Source: Alisma plantago-aquatica
Lineage: Eukaryota > Streptophyta > Magnoliopsida > Alismatales > Alismataceae
NCBI GenBank assembly: GCA_963693085.1
Contig: OY856409.1
Location: 504,761,303-504,825,302, forward strand
Direction: 5' to 3'
DNA length: 64,000 nt
The notes beneath the pieces were generated by a model. It saw nothing but the letters and a program-made list of their open reading frames with translations, did not search any database and was not told the DNA's origin. Below, in pieces: positions 51,261-62,521 of this stretch. The number at the start of each line of letters is the position of its first letter. Position 1 is the first letter of the stretch. The position numbers and the translations under genes were made by a program.

Positions 51261-51664
51261 GACGGGTTCCAGTAACTTAGTAACCAGACCTCTATGGTCG
51301 GTTCTGAGTATAAAACTGACCCAACAGACTTAAGTGGTGCCCGAAATTAGAGAGACCACCTATAAAGTCAGTTGATTGAAAAAACTGACCCTAGAGAGAC
51401 CACCTACAAGGTCAGTTATTTAGAGAAAATCAACCCAAGAGGTCTTAAGCGGTGCCTGAATTTTTTGTACACATATAAGGTCGGTTATTTATAAAAACCG
51501 ACCCTATATCTAGAGGCACGAAGTCCAAATCGAGAAAATTTTCACCACGGGAAACCTGATGGGTCAGTTTTTATGATAAAACTGATGCAATAGCATATTA
51601 GGTCGGTTATTTTAGTAAAAATGATGCTACAACAGTGACATTTCTGGCCAAAAATGTAGTAGTG
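51261..51664 (+). mobile_element. CACTA 3' terminal region, second element
   Basis: Six subterminal units such as GGTCGGTTATTTATAAAAAC followed by CGACCCTAT, then GTAGTAGTG at 51656-51664. The reverse complement of the end is CACTACTACATTTTTGGCCA. The 5' partner of this terminus is not recognised in the window. It differs in sequence from the CACTA element at 22589 but shares the GTCGGTTA...AACCGAC foldback design. It abuts the C-terminal part of a broken gene at 51665. Confidence 0.75.
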
Positions 51665-51974
51665 AGCTGGAGATGGATACGATGATTGGGAGGGTGGATG
51701 TTCATTTGAGGTAGAGGCACCAAGGGAGGAGGAGGAACATACTTGATTGTTAACAGAGATTTCATTGTTAAAAAATCATATGTAGGTTTTGGTGTACTTC
51801 AGTTTAGTGAAGAGGGACTTATCAATGTGATGCTAAAAGAGATGGCATAAGATTCTATGGTAGGGTGGGTGGGTCTCATTAATGTTTTTATCTAAGTTGA
51901 AGTATGTCATATGGTGTAGGATGTTGTGATCCCACTTGATATTGTTTCATTTAAGAATGCAATAAATGATCATA

Positions 51975-52939
51975 CACTACTACAAAAAATGGTTTTTACA
52001 ACAGTTCATTTTTCCATTTTACAACGGGTGTCAACTATTGTATTAGATCATGTGGTCTTATGGGGGGGTTCTTTATACAGGTGTTGCACATGTTGTAATA
52101 TATGTATTTTATATAATAGTAAATACATGTTGTAGTTCATTGACCACACCTGTTGTAATAGGGGTGTTGTATATAATATTTTGAGACAAAAGGAAAATGC
52201 ATCTAGACACAAGGTTTCGAACTTGAGACCACTTGAAAGTAAGGAACATCTCAAACCGTTGAACCAATTTCATTTTATGTAGCACATATATTCTTTGTTG
52301 TACATATACAAAAAATGAAGTGAAAATCAATTGTGTGATTGTGGTCTATTACAATGGGTAACTATTACAATAGGTGAAAGCCTGTTGTGTAATTATAGTA
52401 TACTACAATGGGTTATAGTATGTTGTGTAATGATGGTCTATTACAATGGGTTAACATATGTGACTATTACAGTGGGTAGAGCATGTTGTGTAATTATGAT
52501 CTTTTACAATGGGTTGGAGTATGTTGTGTAATGATGGTCTATTACAACGGGTTAACATACATGACTATTACAATGGGTTAGAGCATGTTGTGTAATTATG
52601 ATCTTTTACAACGGTTTAGAGTATGTTGTGTAATAATGATCTATTACAACAAGTTAGCATATGTGACTATTACAACGGGTTAGAGCATGTTGTGTAATTA
52701 TGATCTTTTACAACAGGTTTGAGTATGTTGTGATATTACAGTCTATTACAACAATTTAACACCTGTTGTAGTATCACATATACTATAATGAGTTTGTCCT
52801 GTTGTATATAACTTGTTTTGTATAAAATATATAATTCACAACACACAAATAGACTTGTTGTAAAAGATATGCTAACTACAACACAACCAACAGAACTGTT
52901 GTGTTTTTCCCGTTGTAAAAAGCATTTTCTATAGTAGTG
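51975..52939. mobile_element. Complete non-autonomous CACTA element
   Basis: Left end CACTACTACAAAAAATGG at 51975. The right end, read in reverse complement from 52939, is CACTACTATAGAAAATGC, and both continue with TTTTTACAAC(A/G)G. The terminal repeat is about 30 bp with few mismatches. The element is flanked by ATA on both sides (51972-51974 and 52940-52942), the 3-bp duplication typical of CACTA. 965 bp long, no coding capacity, with an internal array of about 100-bp units. Inserted in the broken gene on the minus strand. Confidence 0.93.
52345..52741. repeat. Internal tandem array of the CACTA element
   Basis: Four units of 92, 101, 102 and 102 bp, each starting TCTATTACAA and containing GTTGTGTAATTAT and TTACAA(C/T)GGGTT. 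ACAACGGGT-type and ACCTGTTGTA-type motifs recur through the element and are likely subterminal transposase-binding repeats. Confidence 0.85.
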
Positions 52940-53480
52940 ATAGTAGTAACCTCTGTAGTGTCTATTTGATTTTTCTTGGAATTGACTGGCTATTCAATAT
53001 AGGTGCAATGATTCTAGATTTTTGTTCAAGGATGATGATGGAAAGGTAAACTTCTTTGTGTAGAGGTGATCAAGATTCTTGATAGCTAAGTGAACATGGA
53101 TTTTAAAAGCTGGGCCATACTGGTTATAAAAGTTACTAGGGTCAATAAGGTCAATTTTCTTGCACACTCCATGCATCATGTTTACTGAACTTTTAGGCTC
53201 CATTGAAGTAGTTGGTAAGTATATGATGATTATTTCAAAATGCGTTTTGATGTTTGTGGAGTATAAAACAACACTAGTCTCTTTTAGGGTGACCTTGGAG
53301 GTAAAATTCCACATTGAATTGGTTTATTATTCATCTAACACTTTTTGATCCACTGTTAATTGTGATAACCATCACTAATGAGGAAAATGCTATCTAGGAA
53401 TTGGACCCTAAACAAATAGTACATGCCTAATTCTTTCAAACCCTTATCTTCATAAGCTCAAACGAGGAAAGGAAACCTAA

Positions 53481-54601
53481 TAAGTGACTTTTATTAACTT
53501 CTACCACTTGGAAATGTATGAGGGTAGTTCATCAAATGAATGACATGGGAAGAGGGAGGAGGGGATTTCCCTTTCTTTATGGAGGGAGGAGGGGGATTTC
53601 CCTTTCTTTATGCCCTTGGTTTGTAGTTGGGTTTATCTCTCCTTCTCTTATGGATGGGGAATTCCCTTTCTTTACGCCATTGATTTGTAGTGGGGTTTAT
53701 CTCTCCTCTTTGAGATACCAAACATCACAGTACAAAGAGGATTGGGGGTGAAACCTAGATAATATAGACCTATACTGGATTAAAGAGGTAGAGAGAAATA
53801 GGTCAAAAGGTTCTTCAGAGGAGCAAGTACAGGGTTTAAGAAGGCCAGAAGTTCAATGGTTGGTTGAGAAAGAACTAATTGAAAGGGTTCAAACTAAGTT
53901 GCAAGCCCCATAAACACTTAGTGTCACAATGTCATCACATCAGTATTTGCTGGAGGAAGACACATGCTCTTTAGTATGTGAACACATGTTTTTATGAAAC
54001 ATTTAGTCATGAGGCTTGTGGTGTAGACTCAAGCATGTGTAAGGTATTTCCTACTATCATAGATGATATGGAACCAAACTTTTTCCAATTTTCATGTTCT
54101 AGATTTTGTACATATTTTTCTAAAGTAGTCTTGTACTAACACACCAAACATTAAACAAATTTAAATAATTAAGTCTTTGCAAGGATGCTATAAGACAAGG
54201 TGGGGGAGATCATGAAATAAAATCTATTTTAGGAATCTTATAATATTATATAACATGTGAAAATTGAGACTATCCATGTCATCAAATAGGAATCACATTT
54301 TATATATCCATATATAAAAGCACTATAATTCATTTGTGCTTCATTTAAAGAAATACTAGAATTGGGGGCCTTCTTAAAAGTCTTTAAAGGTTCTTATGAG
54401 TGAAAAAAAAAATAAAAAGAGCATAGCTTTTCCATAGGGAAAACCACCATTTTTTACAATGATTCAACATATTGGGCTCATAGCCTGAGTATTATGCATA
54501 ATTCTCCTCTTCTGGACTTTTGATTATTTGTTAGTTCATTATAGATGTCTGTAATAATTATATGCATATCTCAAATATCATGCAACTCTTTTTGCAATAT
54601 C
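53481..54601. other. Unassigned AT-rich interval
   Basis: Contains a short imperfect tandem duplication at about 53555-53715 built on GGGATTTCCCTTTCTTTATG and TTTGTAGT(T/G)GGGTTTATCTC. Otherwise nothing recognised. Confidence 0.5.
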
Positions 54602-54882
54602 TAGGCCCATTTCCCAAGGTTCTAGTAGAGTTACAAGAGTGATAAATGTCCCCATAGACCACTACTAGCTTTAACGGTGTGCTTTATACTCACTCACACA
54701 CAAGTTGAAATCAACTTCTTGACTAGTCATTCATCCTAGTACTACTCCAAGATGAGCACACTTAACTTTGGAGTTCTTAGTGATGGGCTCCCTAAACATG
54801 AGGTGCACCTTGAGGATATGGGTAGTTCAAGAATTCCTTCTAAGATAATTTTATCTGAAACCTCAAATCCTGTGATGTTACA
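54602..54882 (-). repeat. Left (3') LTR of the Cassandra-type element
   Basis: 281 bp; the left end TAGGCCC has lost the expected TG on the plus strand, the right end is GATGTTACA. Confidence 0.8.
54727..54787 (-). other. 5S rRNA-derived segment, left copy
   Basis: About 60 bases corresponding to the middle of plant 5S rRNA, which includes the internal pol III control regions (around AGTTAAG-GTGCT and AGTAGTACTAGGATG). Too short and too changed to be a 5S gene. Confidence 0.85.
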
Positions 54883-55001
54883 ATATCCCCCAATTAGACT
54901 CTTCACATCCTTGTGAAGGCTCAACTATATGGCCTCATAATATTTCTGCATTTTAGTGCAGACCCGAATGGCACATGGACACTCAGCTCCCTAGAGATCC
55001 A

Positions 55002-55282
55002 TGACCCCACTTCCCAAGGCTATATTAGTTTTTCAAGAATGACGAATGGCCACTACAGATCATCATTAGCCTTAACTATACACTTTGTCCTCACTCATGA
55101 ACAAGTCAACATCAACTTCTCGATTGGTCACCTGTCCTACTACTACTCCAAGCTGAGCACACTAAACTTTGGGGTTCTAAGTGAAGGGCTCCCTAAAAAG
55201 AAGGTACACCTTGGTGATATAGGTAGTCCAATCAATTTTTTTAAGAGCATTTTATCTAGGCCTCAAATCATGGGATGTTGCA
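55002..55282 (-). repeat. Right (5') LTR of the Cassandra-type element
   Basis: 281 bp, TGACCCC...GATGTTGCA on the plus strand. On the minus strand it is itself preceded by AAAGAGGGGAGAAT (55283-55297), which looks like another polypurine tract, as if a further internal region once lay to the right. Confidence 0.8.
55128..55188 (-). other. 5S rRNA-derived segment, right copy
   Basis: Same part of 5S rRNA as 54727-54787, with its own substitutions (for example CAAAGTTTAGTGTGCTCAGC). Confidence 0.85.
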
Positions 55283-55297
55283 CATTCTCCCCTCTTT

Positions 55298-56699
55298 ATG
55301 TTTCTATATGAAGTTATTTATCCTCACATAGTTACTACCTCAGTAACCAATACTTGTTTCTACTATAGAGGATCTTTGAAAAAGACAAAGAAGAAGATGA
55401 CAATAAGAAGTAATTAAAGAGCATAAATTGATCCACTGCTAATGAAAATCCTCCTTACCGCTAAAGTTTTTATGATGAAATATTGCTGGAACTGAAGGGT
55501 TTGTTTCTACACCTTATAGTTCCATGTTTTCATAATCATGCAATTGTTTAATTTTATTCTTTATTTTTTAAAAAATTTCCTCTACATAGTTTCCTCATAC
55601 CCTATAAACCAATGTTTGTTTTCTAGTAAATTTTCTTTGAAATAGAAACAAAATCACATATTCACAAAACATAGGATATAAACATATATCTTTACTCAAC
55701 TAACATGAAAACCTAGTAAAATATATTTACATTAATTGTTGCCTTTATTATGCCAAATAGTAATAACAACAAGTTAACAAACAAACACATTATATGTGAG
55801 GCATTCTATTTTTAAAAAAGATTAACAATTCATTAAATGAGCTTGTCTTTTCTCTAATATGTGAATGTGGATCTCTCTCTTATGCTTGCACTTTGAGAAC
55901 TTTGTCTAGAGTTTTTCTTATTCCTCCACCTTGTGGGACATATCTACCATTAATTTTTCTACTTCCACTGTAATAAGTATCTTTAAAATGTATCATTTTT
56001 TATAATACCTATCGAATTTTTGTGATAGACATATATGTTGACAGTCAAAATATGTTTGATAAGCATGCCAGTTGGTAAGTCTAAAGTTCAAAACATGGCA
56101 ATATCAAGAAAGAGTAATGATAACTTTTACCTCACAGAGAGAAGATTGAATTTTTTTTCAAATGAAAATTTCATTAAATTGGTCCAAAATGTTTGCCTTT
56201 TGTTAGGTTCCTCTATTATATAGATAAGATTTATATATCAAATTTATCGATAGGGCTCAAAATCCCATCATGTAGACAATATAACACCTTCACAGACATT
56301 ATTTGCCTGTACTCAAATATTATGACCCAACAATCTCATAAACCTCAACCTACATGATGTTCCTTCAATTATTTTATTTGCAAAATGTGTTAATAGTTTA
56401 CATTTCAAATGATAATGGTTATGACTTGTCCAATAAAGCTAAAAACATCATTGCCATGTAATCACTTGACATGAATATTTTACTATAAGAACTTTGTTTT
56501 GTCACTAAATTTTAGATTTTGATTTCACGTGGCCTAATTGGCATGGCACCGACATCTTAGTCCACGAAGCCTTAAAAAGTGAACTTTAATAGGAAGGTCC
56601 CTACCAAAGGCTGGGTTTTTTTAAAAAAACCATTCCATTGCAAATATCAAAACATTGGTTCACGTGAATTATGGTATATTGAACGGAGACTAAAAATCT
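55298..56699. other. Unassigned AT-rich interval
   Basis: No gene, array or terminal repeat recognised on either strand. Confidence 0.5.
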
Positions 56700-59600
56700 T
56701 TGAGTTATTATAGGGTCCAAACAGTCTCAAGACCGTTTGGGACCAAACGATCCCAAACCGTTTGGTCTCATGCAGTTTCAAGGTCGGTTGTGTTCATGCG
56801 GTTAAAAAAGTCAAACTTTACCAAACAGTCTTCACCACCAAACATTTTCAAAGTTAAACTTGACCAAATGGTCTTCACCCCTACTTTAGCAAACGGTTTT
56901 GGAGGTCTACTTTACCAAACGGTTTCAAGGGTAATCCAAGACCGCATGGAGGTCCAAACAGTCTTAGACCGTTTGGAGGTTTAGTGTGCAAGATCGTTTG
57001 AGGTCTACAAAGGTCAAGATTGTTTGATGCCTTAAAGGTCAAAATGGCTTGGTGGTTGATTAACCTAAACCTCATGGATACTTAAAGTGGTTAAAGGACC
57101 AAACAAGTAGTTAATTAAGACATGATGTGATCAATGGTGATTATAATAAAGGTACCCTTGATGGAATAGAGTGATTAGTACTCTTTGAATGAGTAAGCCT
57201 TAATGATCACAATAGTAATGACATAACCCTTGATGTCAATGTTAAATTGACTTAGCCTAATCAAGGGTGATGCAAACATTAACTTATAGAAAGATGAGAG
57301 AGAATACTTCTTATATGAATGTTAATCAAGTAATGGATTCCCAATATAAATGAATACCTAATTAGGGTATGATCCTTGTTAGTGAGATCATGAAACCCTA
57401 ATTATGATGGTTAATGAAGCATAATCCTAATTGAGGGCAATAATAGGAGTATCCCAAATATATGATGATGATATGATCCTAATTCATAATGATGACACGG
57501 TAACCCTTAAATTATAGGTACTTTGTTGATCATTCCTACTTAGGGTGAATAGTAAACCCTAATTGTGAGATATTAATGATAACCCTAATCAAGGGTGATT
57601 TAATGTGAATAGTAAACCCTAAGTGAGGGTTATGGAATAAGAAACTCTAATAGGGAGTGATGTCATGAGAAACCCCAAAAGGGACGAACAGTAAGTCTAA
57701 TTATGGTTTATTGCATAAAAAACCCTAGAAATGGTTTAATAGCCAGTACACCAAAGAGAGGTGTGGCTAAAATAATTAAATAAGATGATTATGTTAAAAA
57801 CATGAAGGATAGGGTTGATGAACCATGTGAATGATAATATGGTGATTTTAGTGAATAAGGATCTAAGAGATGAGACGATGCCTAGATCCTTGTACGCACA
57901 TCTCTATAAATGAGTAATAGCCTATGCAACTTACAATGATGATGGACATGAAACTTTTAAAAATGATGTATTCTATACTAAATAATGATGTGGATAACAT
58001 CCTAAAAATTAAACTATATAAGATAGTTGATAATGGTTTATCCTATATCAACAATGTCTATTAGATGGATAAGTCCATGTCATTAATACAATTGGACAAT
58101 TCTAATGTATGATCCATGCACCATATGATGAAAGTAACAAGTTAATGGATAAAGTATTAAGAGGGAAATACTTTAATTACAAAGTTAGTTGATTAACTTA
58201 AGTAAGATGGAAATGAGAAGAAAGTGATACATTAAGACATGATAGATATCACATTCAGCTTTTCAGGATAGACATACCTTGATGAACCTCTAAACCAATA
58301 TCCTTAGATAAGAAACACATGGAGTGTATGATATGTAATTATTTACAATAAAGATGTGATGAACTCAATGTATTTAATAAATGTTGACTAATATACCTTG
58401 AGAATGGGTAAAGTCAAATCAATGAGTATGATATAATCATACCATGACAAGGATGAGAAATGAACTAATACCTTGAATTGATATATGATGAGAATGGTGA
58501 TCAAAAGAAAATACTTATGATATCTTTGGAATGCTCCTAGAGGTGAGAAGCAATATATTAAGGTTGAACTAATAATGTGAGCTGGAAACCCTAATTAATG
58601 CAAGGTGGGAAAACCCTAACCCTAATTTTGAGTAAAGGGAATGAAAAGCCCTATTTGATAGATAATCCTAATCCTGGAAAAGGATGGTGATGTTATTATT
58701 GTTTCATACAAAGTAATAAATGATTTACATGACTATTATCATGTCCATTAATCATGTAGACATCATGAGATGATGAACATAGCCAGATTTGAGCTGTGAC
58801 ATTCATAGAATAAATATGCTGAATGGCCCTATGTGCCTAATGTTGTTGTTTCTTGGTAAAAGTAACAAAATCTGTATGAACCTTATGAGTTCCATGATTA
58901 AGTTGTTGCCTAGTGACAGGCGACAAGATACTTAAATAGGCTTTGAGAGCCATGTAAGATACTTGTGTAACAAGTATTATGCATACCTCAGTCTGAGAAC
59001 CTGGAGGAAATGGTTACCTAATAAGTGGTAACAATGGTAGTGAATAATTGAGGGTATGAATACCCAAAGTTGATAAGTATGATAATGTTATTTTTTAGGG
59101 ATGTTAACCTTCAAAAGAAATGAAATGAGGGACTGAGATCCCAATGTCCTATAAGGACTGAGAAAGTGATTGGTAAAGTTAGTACATGTTTCCTTATAGC
59201 ATTTGTCTGAATAAGTTATGTTTGAGAACTTGACTGATGCTAAAGGAATATGCTAATGTACTTAACTAATTAAGAAAAAACATATCATGTAGAGCCATGA
59301 CCATAGATCCATCATCGTCAGCAACAGGTGATGGTGAAACGGGTGCTCTGCGGCAAAACCTGTAACGCATATTTTGAATATGTGGGGGCAATGGGCGACT
59401 GTATCCTGATGTCCTAATGAGGGAATTGATGAAAGGTAAACTACAAACCTCTCAATCCTTTATTACTTGCATCGGGATGGATGTATCACAAATCTCCTGA
59501 AGATTGGGATGGATGCAGTACACATCTCCCAATAATGTTAATATCGGATCGATGGTGATAAACATGAGATCTCAAGATTGCGAAGAGAGTACAACATGCC

Positions 59601-60614
59601 ACTGTGACTCTGATAGCGAAGTTGGTAGAATACCCTGGAAAGCTATTATAGCATAGACACAAGATGTCCTGCATGTTGATCCTCACACTGACTGAGGAAG
59701 ATGAGGTCATAGAAACCCGGCTCTTCTGATGACCTATGTATGGTACCAATTGCGATTTCATAATGGTCGGTTGGAGTATGAGCGGTATATCTCATCTCCT
59801 CAGGGCATAAGTATGTTTGAAAAATGTAATCAGCCGTGTAGCATAATTTCTTAGGTTGAACCATGAGAAACAATGATTGATGATACATTGTTGATAGTGC
59901 TCTAGTTGAATAACTAGTATACATGTGCTTCATATTCCTTATTGATATATGTCTTGTTATTCAATCAAGTTATAATTGGAATGATTGCTTAGAGAATACT
60001 ACTCTACTTAGTTATTTCAATGAATTGCTTACTGTTGAGTAATTATAGTTCTACTGCTCATTGTTATTTTAATACTTGCAATAGCAATGCTTCTGGAAGA
60101 GAGTTATAACTCTCACTAGGACAATTATTCAATTGTCTCACCCTCGTGGGATTCAACTTTTTAGGTAGACGTCGAGGATGAAGGAACCCTTCAGTGGGTG
60201 AGCAACAGCAGCAACAGCAACATCAAGGACAGCAGTGATCCTCAGGTGGAGACACTATATGTCGAGTCTTGTAGATAGAAAGTCCTATGTGTCGTCTCTG
60301 TACTCTCAGGTCCTAGGAGTCAGTAGGTGGTTTGTTATAAATCTGAGATTTTGGCATAATGCCTCGAGATTTTTGTACACTACTTTACACAGTTTAATAG
60401 GGTAGTTGATGCTTGTGACTCTCGAGATGTGGTAATATAGAGATGTACTGATGTATCAGTTGTAAATAACTTATCATGTTTCCTTATGAATGAGTTTTAT
60501 AGTTTGTGGATCTCTTTATAAAAAGTTTTAAATTTTTAGTGATTTTCAGTAATTCCGCTGCTAATTAATCGCTTCCGCATCATTAATAATGTTTTCTCCG
60601 AGACGTGTCCCACA
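56700..60614 (+). repeat. Diverged LTR of the gypsy family, opposite orientation
   Basis: It follows, as reverse complement and in order, the gypsy LTR at 35653-40767: palindrome cluster (56713-57010), a zone of decayed AACCCTAAT repeats (57360-57740), then the segment from TCATGTAGAGCC at about 59288 through the part inverted in the left LTR, and an end close to AGTGATTTTCAGTAATTCCG with terminal GTGTCCCACA at 60614. The first 1.4 kb expected of the LTR is missing. No primer-binding site follows, so it is a solo or 3' LTR fragment. Divergence is greater than between the two LTRs at 25464-40767. Confidence 0.82.
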
Positions 60615-60798
60615 AAGAGTGCACAAAAGATATATTACAACTGATGAAGCATGTTCTCATAAAAGCAACTACAAGTGAGAAATGATGAAAACTGAAGATA
60701 AAATAGTACATCTTAGATAATGTGCCCAGATGTTTATAACACAAAATAGCCTAGAAAGATATATATGATCAGCAAACTAGACTAAAAACTAAGAACAT

Positions 60799-62452
60799 CT
60801 AGACATCTAAGATATCTATGTCTACATCATCATCATCATCAACACCAGGCTCGTAGTCCTCATCTCCATCTAAAGGTGCAACAATAGTGCCTTCATCATT
60901 GGAATCAGCACCAGAGCCATCACCATCATCAGATGCATCATCACCATCACCATCATCTTCATCAGTAGCAGTAGTCTCAGCATCATCCTAATCAGGAATC
61001 TCCTCATCCACAGAAGGACCGAATCCACGACCGAGCCAACGAGCATTCTACTCATCCCAGGTCATACCAAGAGCATAGAGCTCATTGTCCCGAGGGAAGG
61101 AGGGAGCAGAATCACCCATACTGGCAAGCTGAGTGGCCAAGGGACCAATTGGTAATGGCAAGAAGACAGGAGCAGAACCACCAACAGTAGAGGGTGTTGG
61201 AGTAGCAGGAGAAGGCTCACGGGTAGGGTAGTAGTGATGGTATGCATATGATGCATAATCACTACCGGGGTATGGCTGGTAGGTGGGGTAAGGGTGTGCA
61301 CACAATAAGTTCATGTTTGACATGATTGAACATAAATCCTTGTGTAGATGCTCCTGGACCTATAGGTTGTATGCCTATTGGTGCATCATGTAACCCATTA
61401 GGGCTTCATTGGACACACAAAATGAGGCACGACTAGGTCGGGTGGCTGAGGAGGTGGAGGAGCTTGGGTAGAGGCAGGGGAAGGTGTAGCTGAGGCAGAG
61501 GGTGAAGCATCGGGTGTGGTAGAGGAAAAGATAGGCACATATTTCTGAATGGTGGTCTCACTGATGCACACTCCCTTCATTGCATGTTTGTAGTGGAAGT
61601 CAGAGAAGAGTGATTTCTCAGTGGAGAACTAAAATAGACCACATATCAGGGCTGGATAAGGTGGATGGGTATTGCGGGTGTTCTTCCTAGTGTCAAAGCA
61701 TGTCATATGATGGAGGATATATCTAGATAACTTGACTCCAACATTCTCAAGAATGCAATACATGATCATTGCAATGTTTTTTTCAATATCTATTTGATTT
61801 TTCTTTGGGTGGATGTTGCAGTTGACCACTAGGGCTAATATACGCTTCTTGAGATCTAGGGAGGAGGAGGGAAGGGTGATCTTCTTATTATAGGGAACAT
61901 CAGGTTTCTTCAGATAGCAATGGATATCGGGAAGACTGGTTTCATTCTTCTTGTAGAAACCCTCAGGGTATAAAAGGTCAAAATACTCCCCGTAATTCTT
62001 ACACCATGTGTCATTCTCATCGTCTCCTGAAAAGAAAACATTCAGGATATCTTTAGAGATTTGGAATTTCTTCTCGGCGATCATGGATGTAAGGATCACT
62101 TGAGGATTTAGCTGCGGTACAAGGGAGTCATAATTCCAATGCAAATTTGTGAGAATTCATGAACTAATTTCGTTCTTGTCATAGAATTATGAAAGCAATC
62201 ACATTCGACGATCAGGGAAGATAGGTGATGAACAGATAGCAACCTCGCCTCTTGGTCGATGATAGCTTGACGCCTAGGGCTAGGCTCAAACAAGGCTCTA
62301 AAAGGAAAAGGATTCCTAGGAAGAAGGTCTTTATACCTATTTACAACTTCTATTAAGACAAAGAGGGTCTCATCGAAGGGAATCAAGCGAGAGGATGAAG
62401 AAGAGGATGGTGCATTGCTAGGGGTGGGTCTCTTTTTTCTACGAGAAGCCAT
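60799..62452 (-). pseudogene. Transposase_32-like (putative plant transposon protein) gene, copy 1
   Basis: The start ATG at 62450-62452 gives MASRRKKRPTPSNAP, a basic Ser-rich N-terminus. A domain of about 200 residues follows (RYKDLLPRNPFPFRALFE, then WNYDSLVPQLNPQVILTSMI, FDLLYPEGFY, LALVVNCNIHP, IAMIMYCILENVGVKLSRYI) that resembles the 'putative plant transposon protein' family PF20167. A P/S/T-rich and Pro-rich part, a Tyr-rich part (YPTYQPYPGSDYASYAYHHY) and a strongly acidic tail (DEDDGDGDDASDDGDGAG, ending DIDILDV, stop TAG 60799-60801) come next. One frame change at about 62125 joins HEF to the TNLHWNYDS frame, and stops occur near 61395-61325 and at two Gln codons (TAG) in the tail. 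No catalytic motif is visible and the function of the family is unknown. The upstream in-frame ATG at 62519-62521 is less likely: its extension is hydrophobic and it is not supported by copy 2. Confidence 0.75.
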
Positions 62453-62521
62453 GGAGGTGCAAAGAAGGAGAAGAAGAGAGCAAACACAAAAAACAAACCA
62501 CCAAAACCATTCACACACCAA

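Larger units (their letters stand above)
51665..53480 (-). pseudogene. Transposase_32-like (putative plant transposon protein) gene, copy 2, broken
   Basis: Minus-strand similarity to the gene at 60799-62452 is clear residue by residue: KKFTFPSSSLNKNLESL here against KKITLPSSSLDLKKRIL there; IDPSNFYNQYGPAFKIHVHL against LYPEGFYKKNETSLPDIHCYL; WNFTSKVTLKETSVVL against WNYDSLVPQLNPQVIL. Left of the CACTA insertion at 51975-52939 it resumes with a decayed LHHM segment (51900-51974) and a Ser/Pro-rich part (51700-51780). The C-terminal end is cut at 51664 by a CACTA terminus. At the other side the similarity fades near 53480 before the start codon. Numerous stops; no function is expected from this copy. 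Confidence 0.75.
54602..55282 (-). mobile_element. Cassandra-type TRIM with 5S rRNA segment in its LTRs
   Basis: Two direct repeats of equal length (281 bp, 54602-54882 and 55002-55282) lie exactly 400 bases apart. On the minus strand each starts TGTAACATC or TGCAACATC and contains a segment of 5S rRNA sequence (AACTCCAAAGTTAAGTGTGC, then GGAGTAGTACTAGGATGAATGAC). A purine-rich stretch precedes the left repeat on the minus strand (about 54883-54905), and next to the right repeat the internal region begins TGGATCTCTAGGGAGC, a possible decayed tRNA-Met primer-binding site. A small LTR element with 5S sequence in its LTRs is the definition of Cassandra. The internal region is short (119 bp), and no target duplication is visible. 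Confidence 0.85.

Noticed and set aside
54727..54787. Genuine 5S rRNA gene
   Set aside because: Only about 60 of roughly 120 bases are present and they lie in LTR-like direct repeats; no full 5S unit or spacer.
59486..59933. Two overlapping minus-strand open frames of over 90 residues
   Set aside because: They lie in the diverged gypsy LTR, match the same non-coding LTR segment elsewhere, and have no protein motif.
62453..62521. Upstream start for the transposon-associated gene
   Set aside because: The extension is a hydrophobic Cys/Leu-rich run; the basic MASRRKKRP start is the more natural N-terminus.
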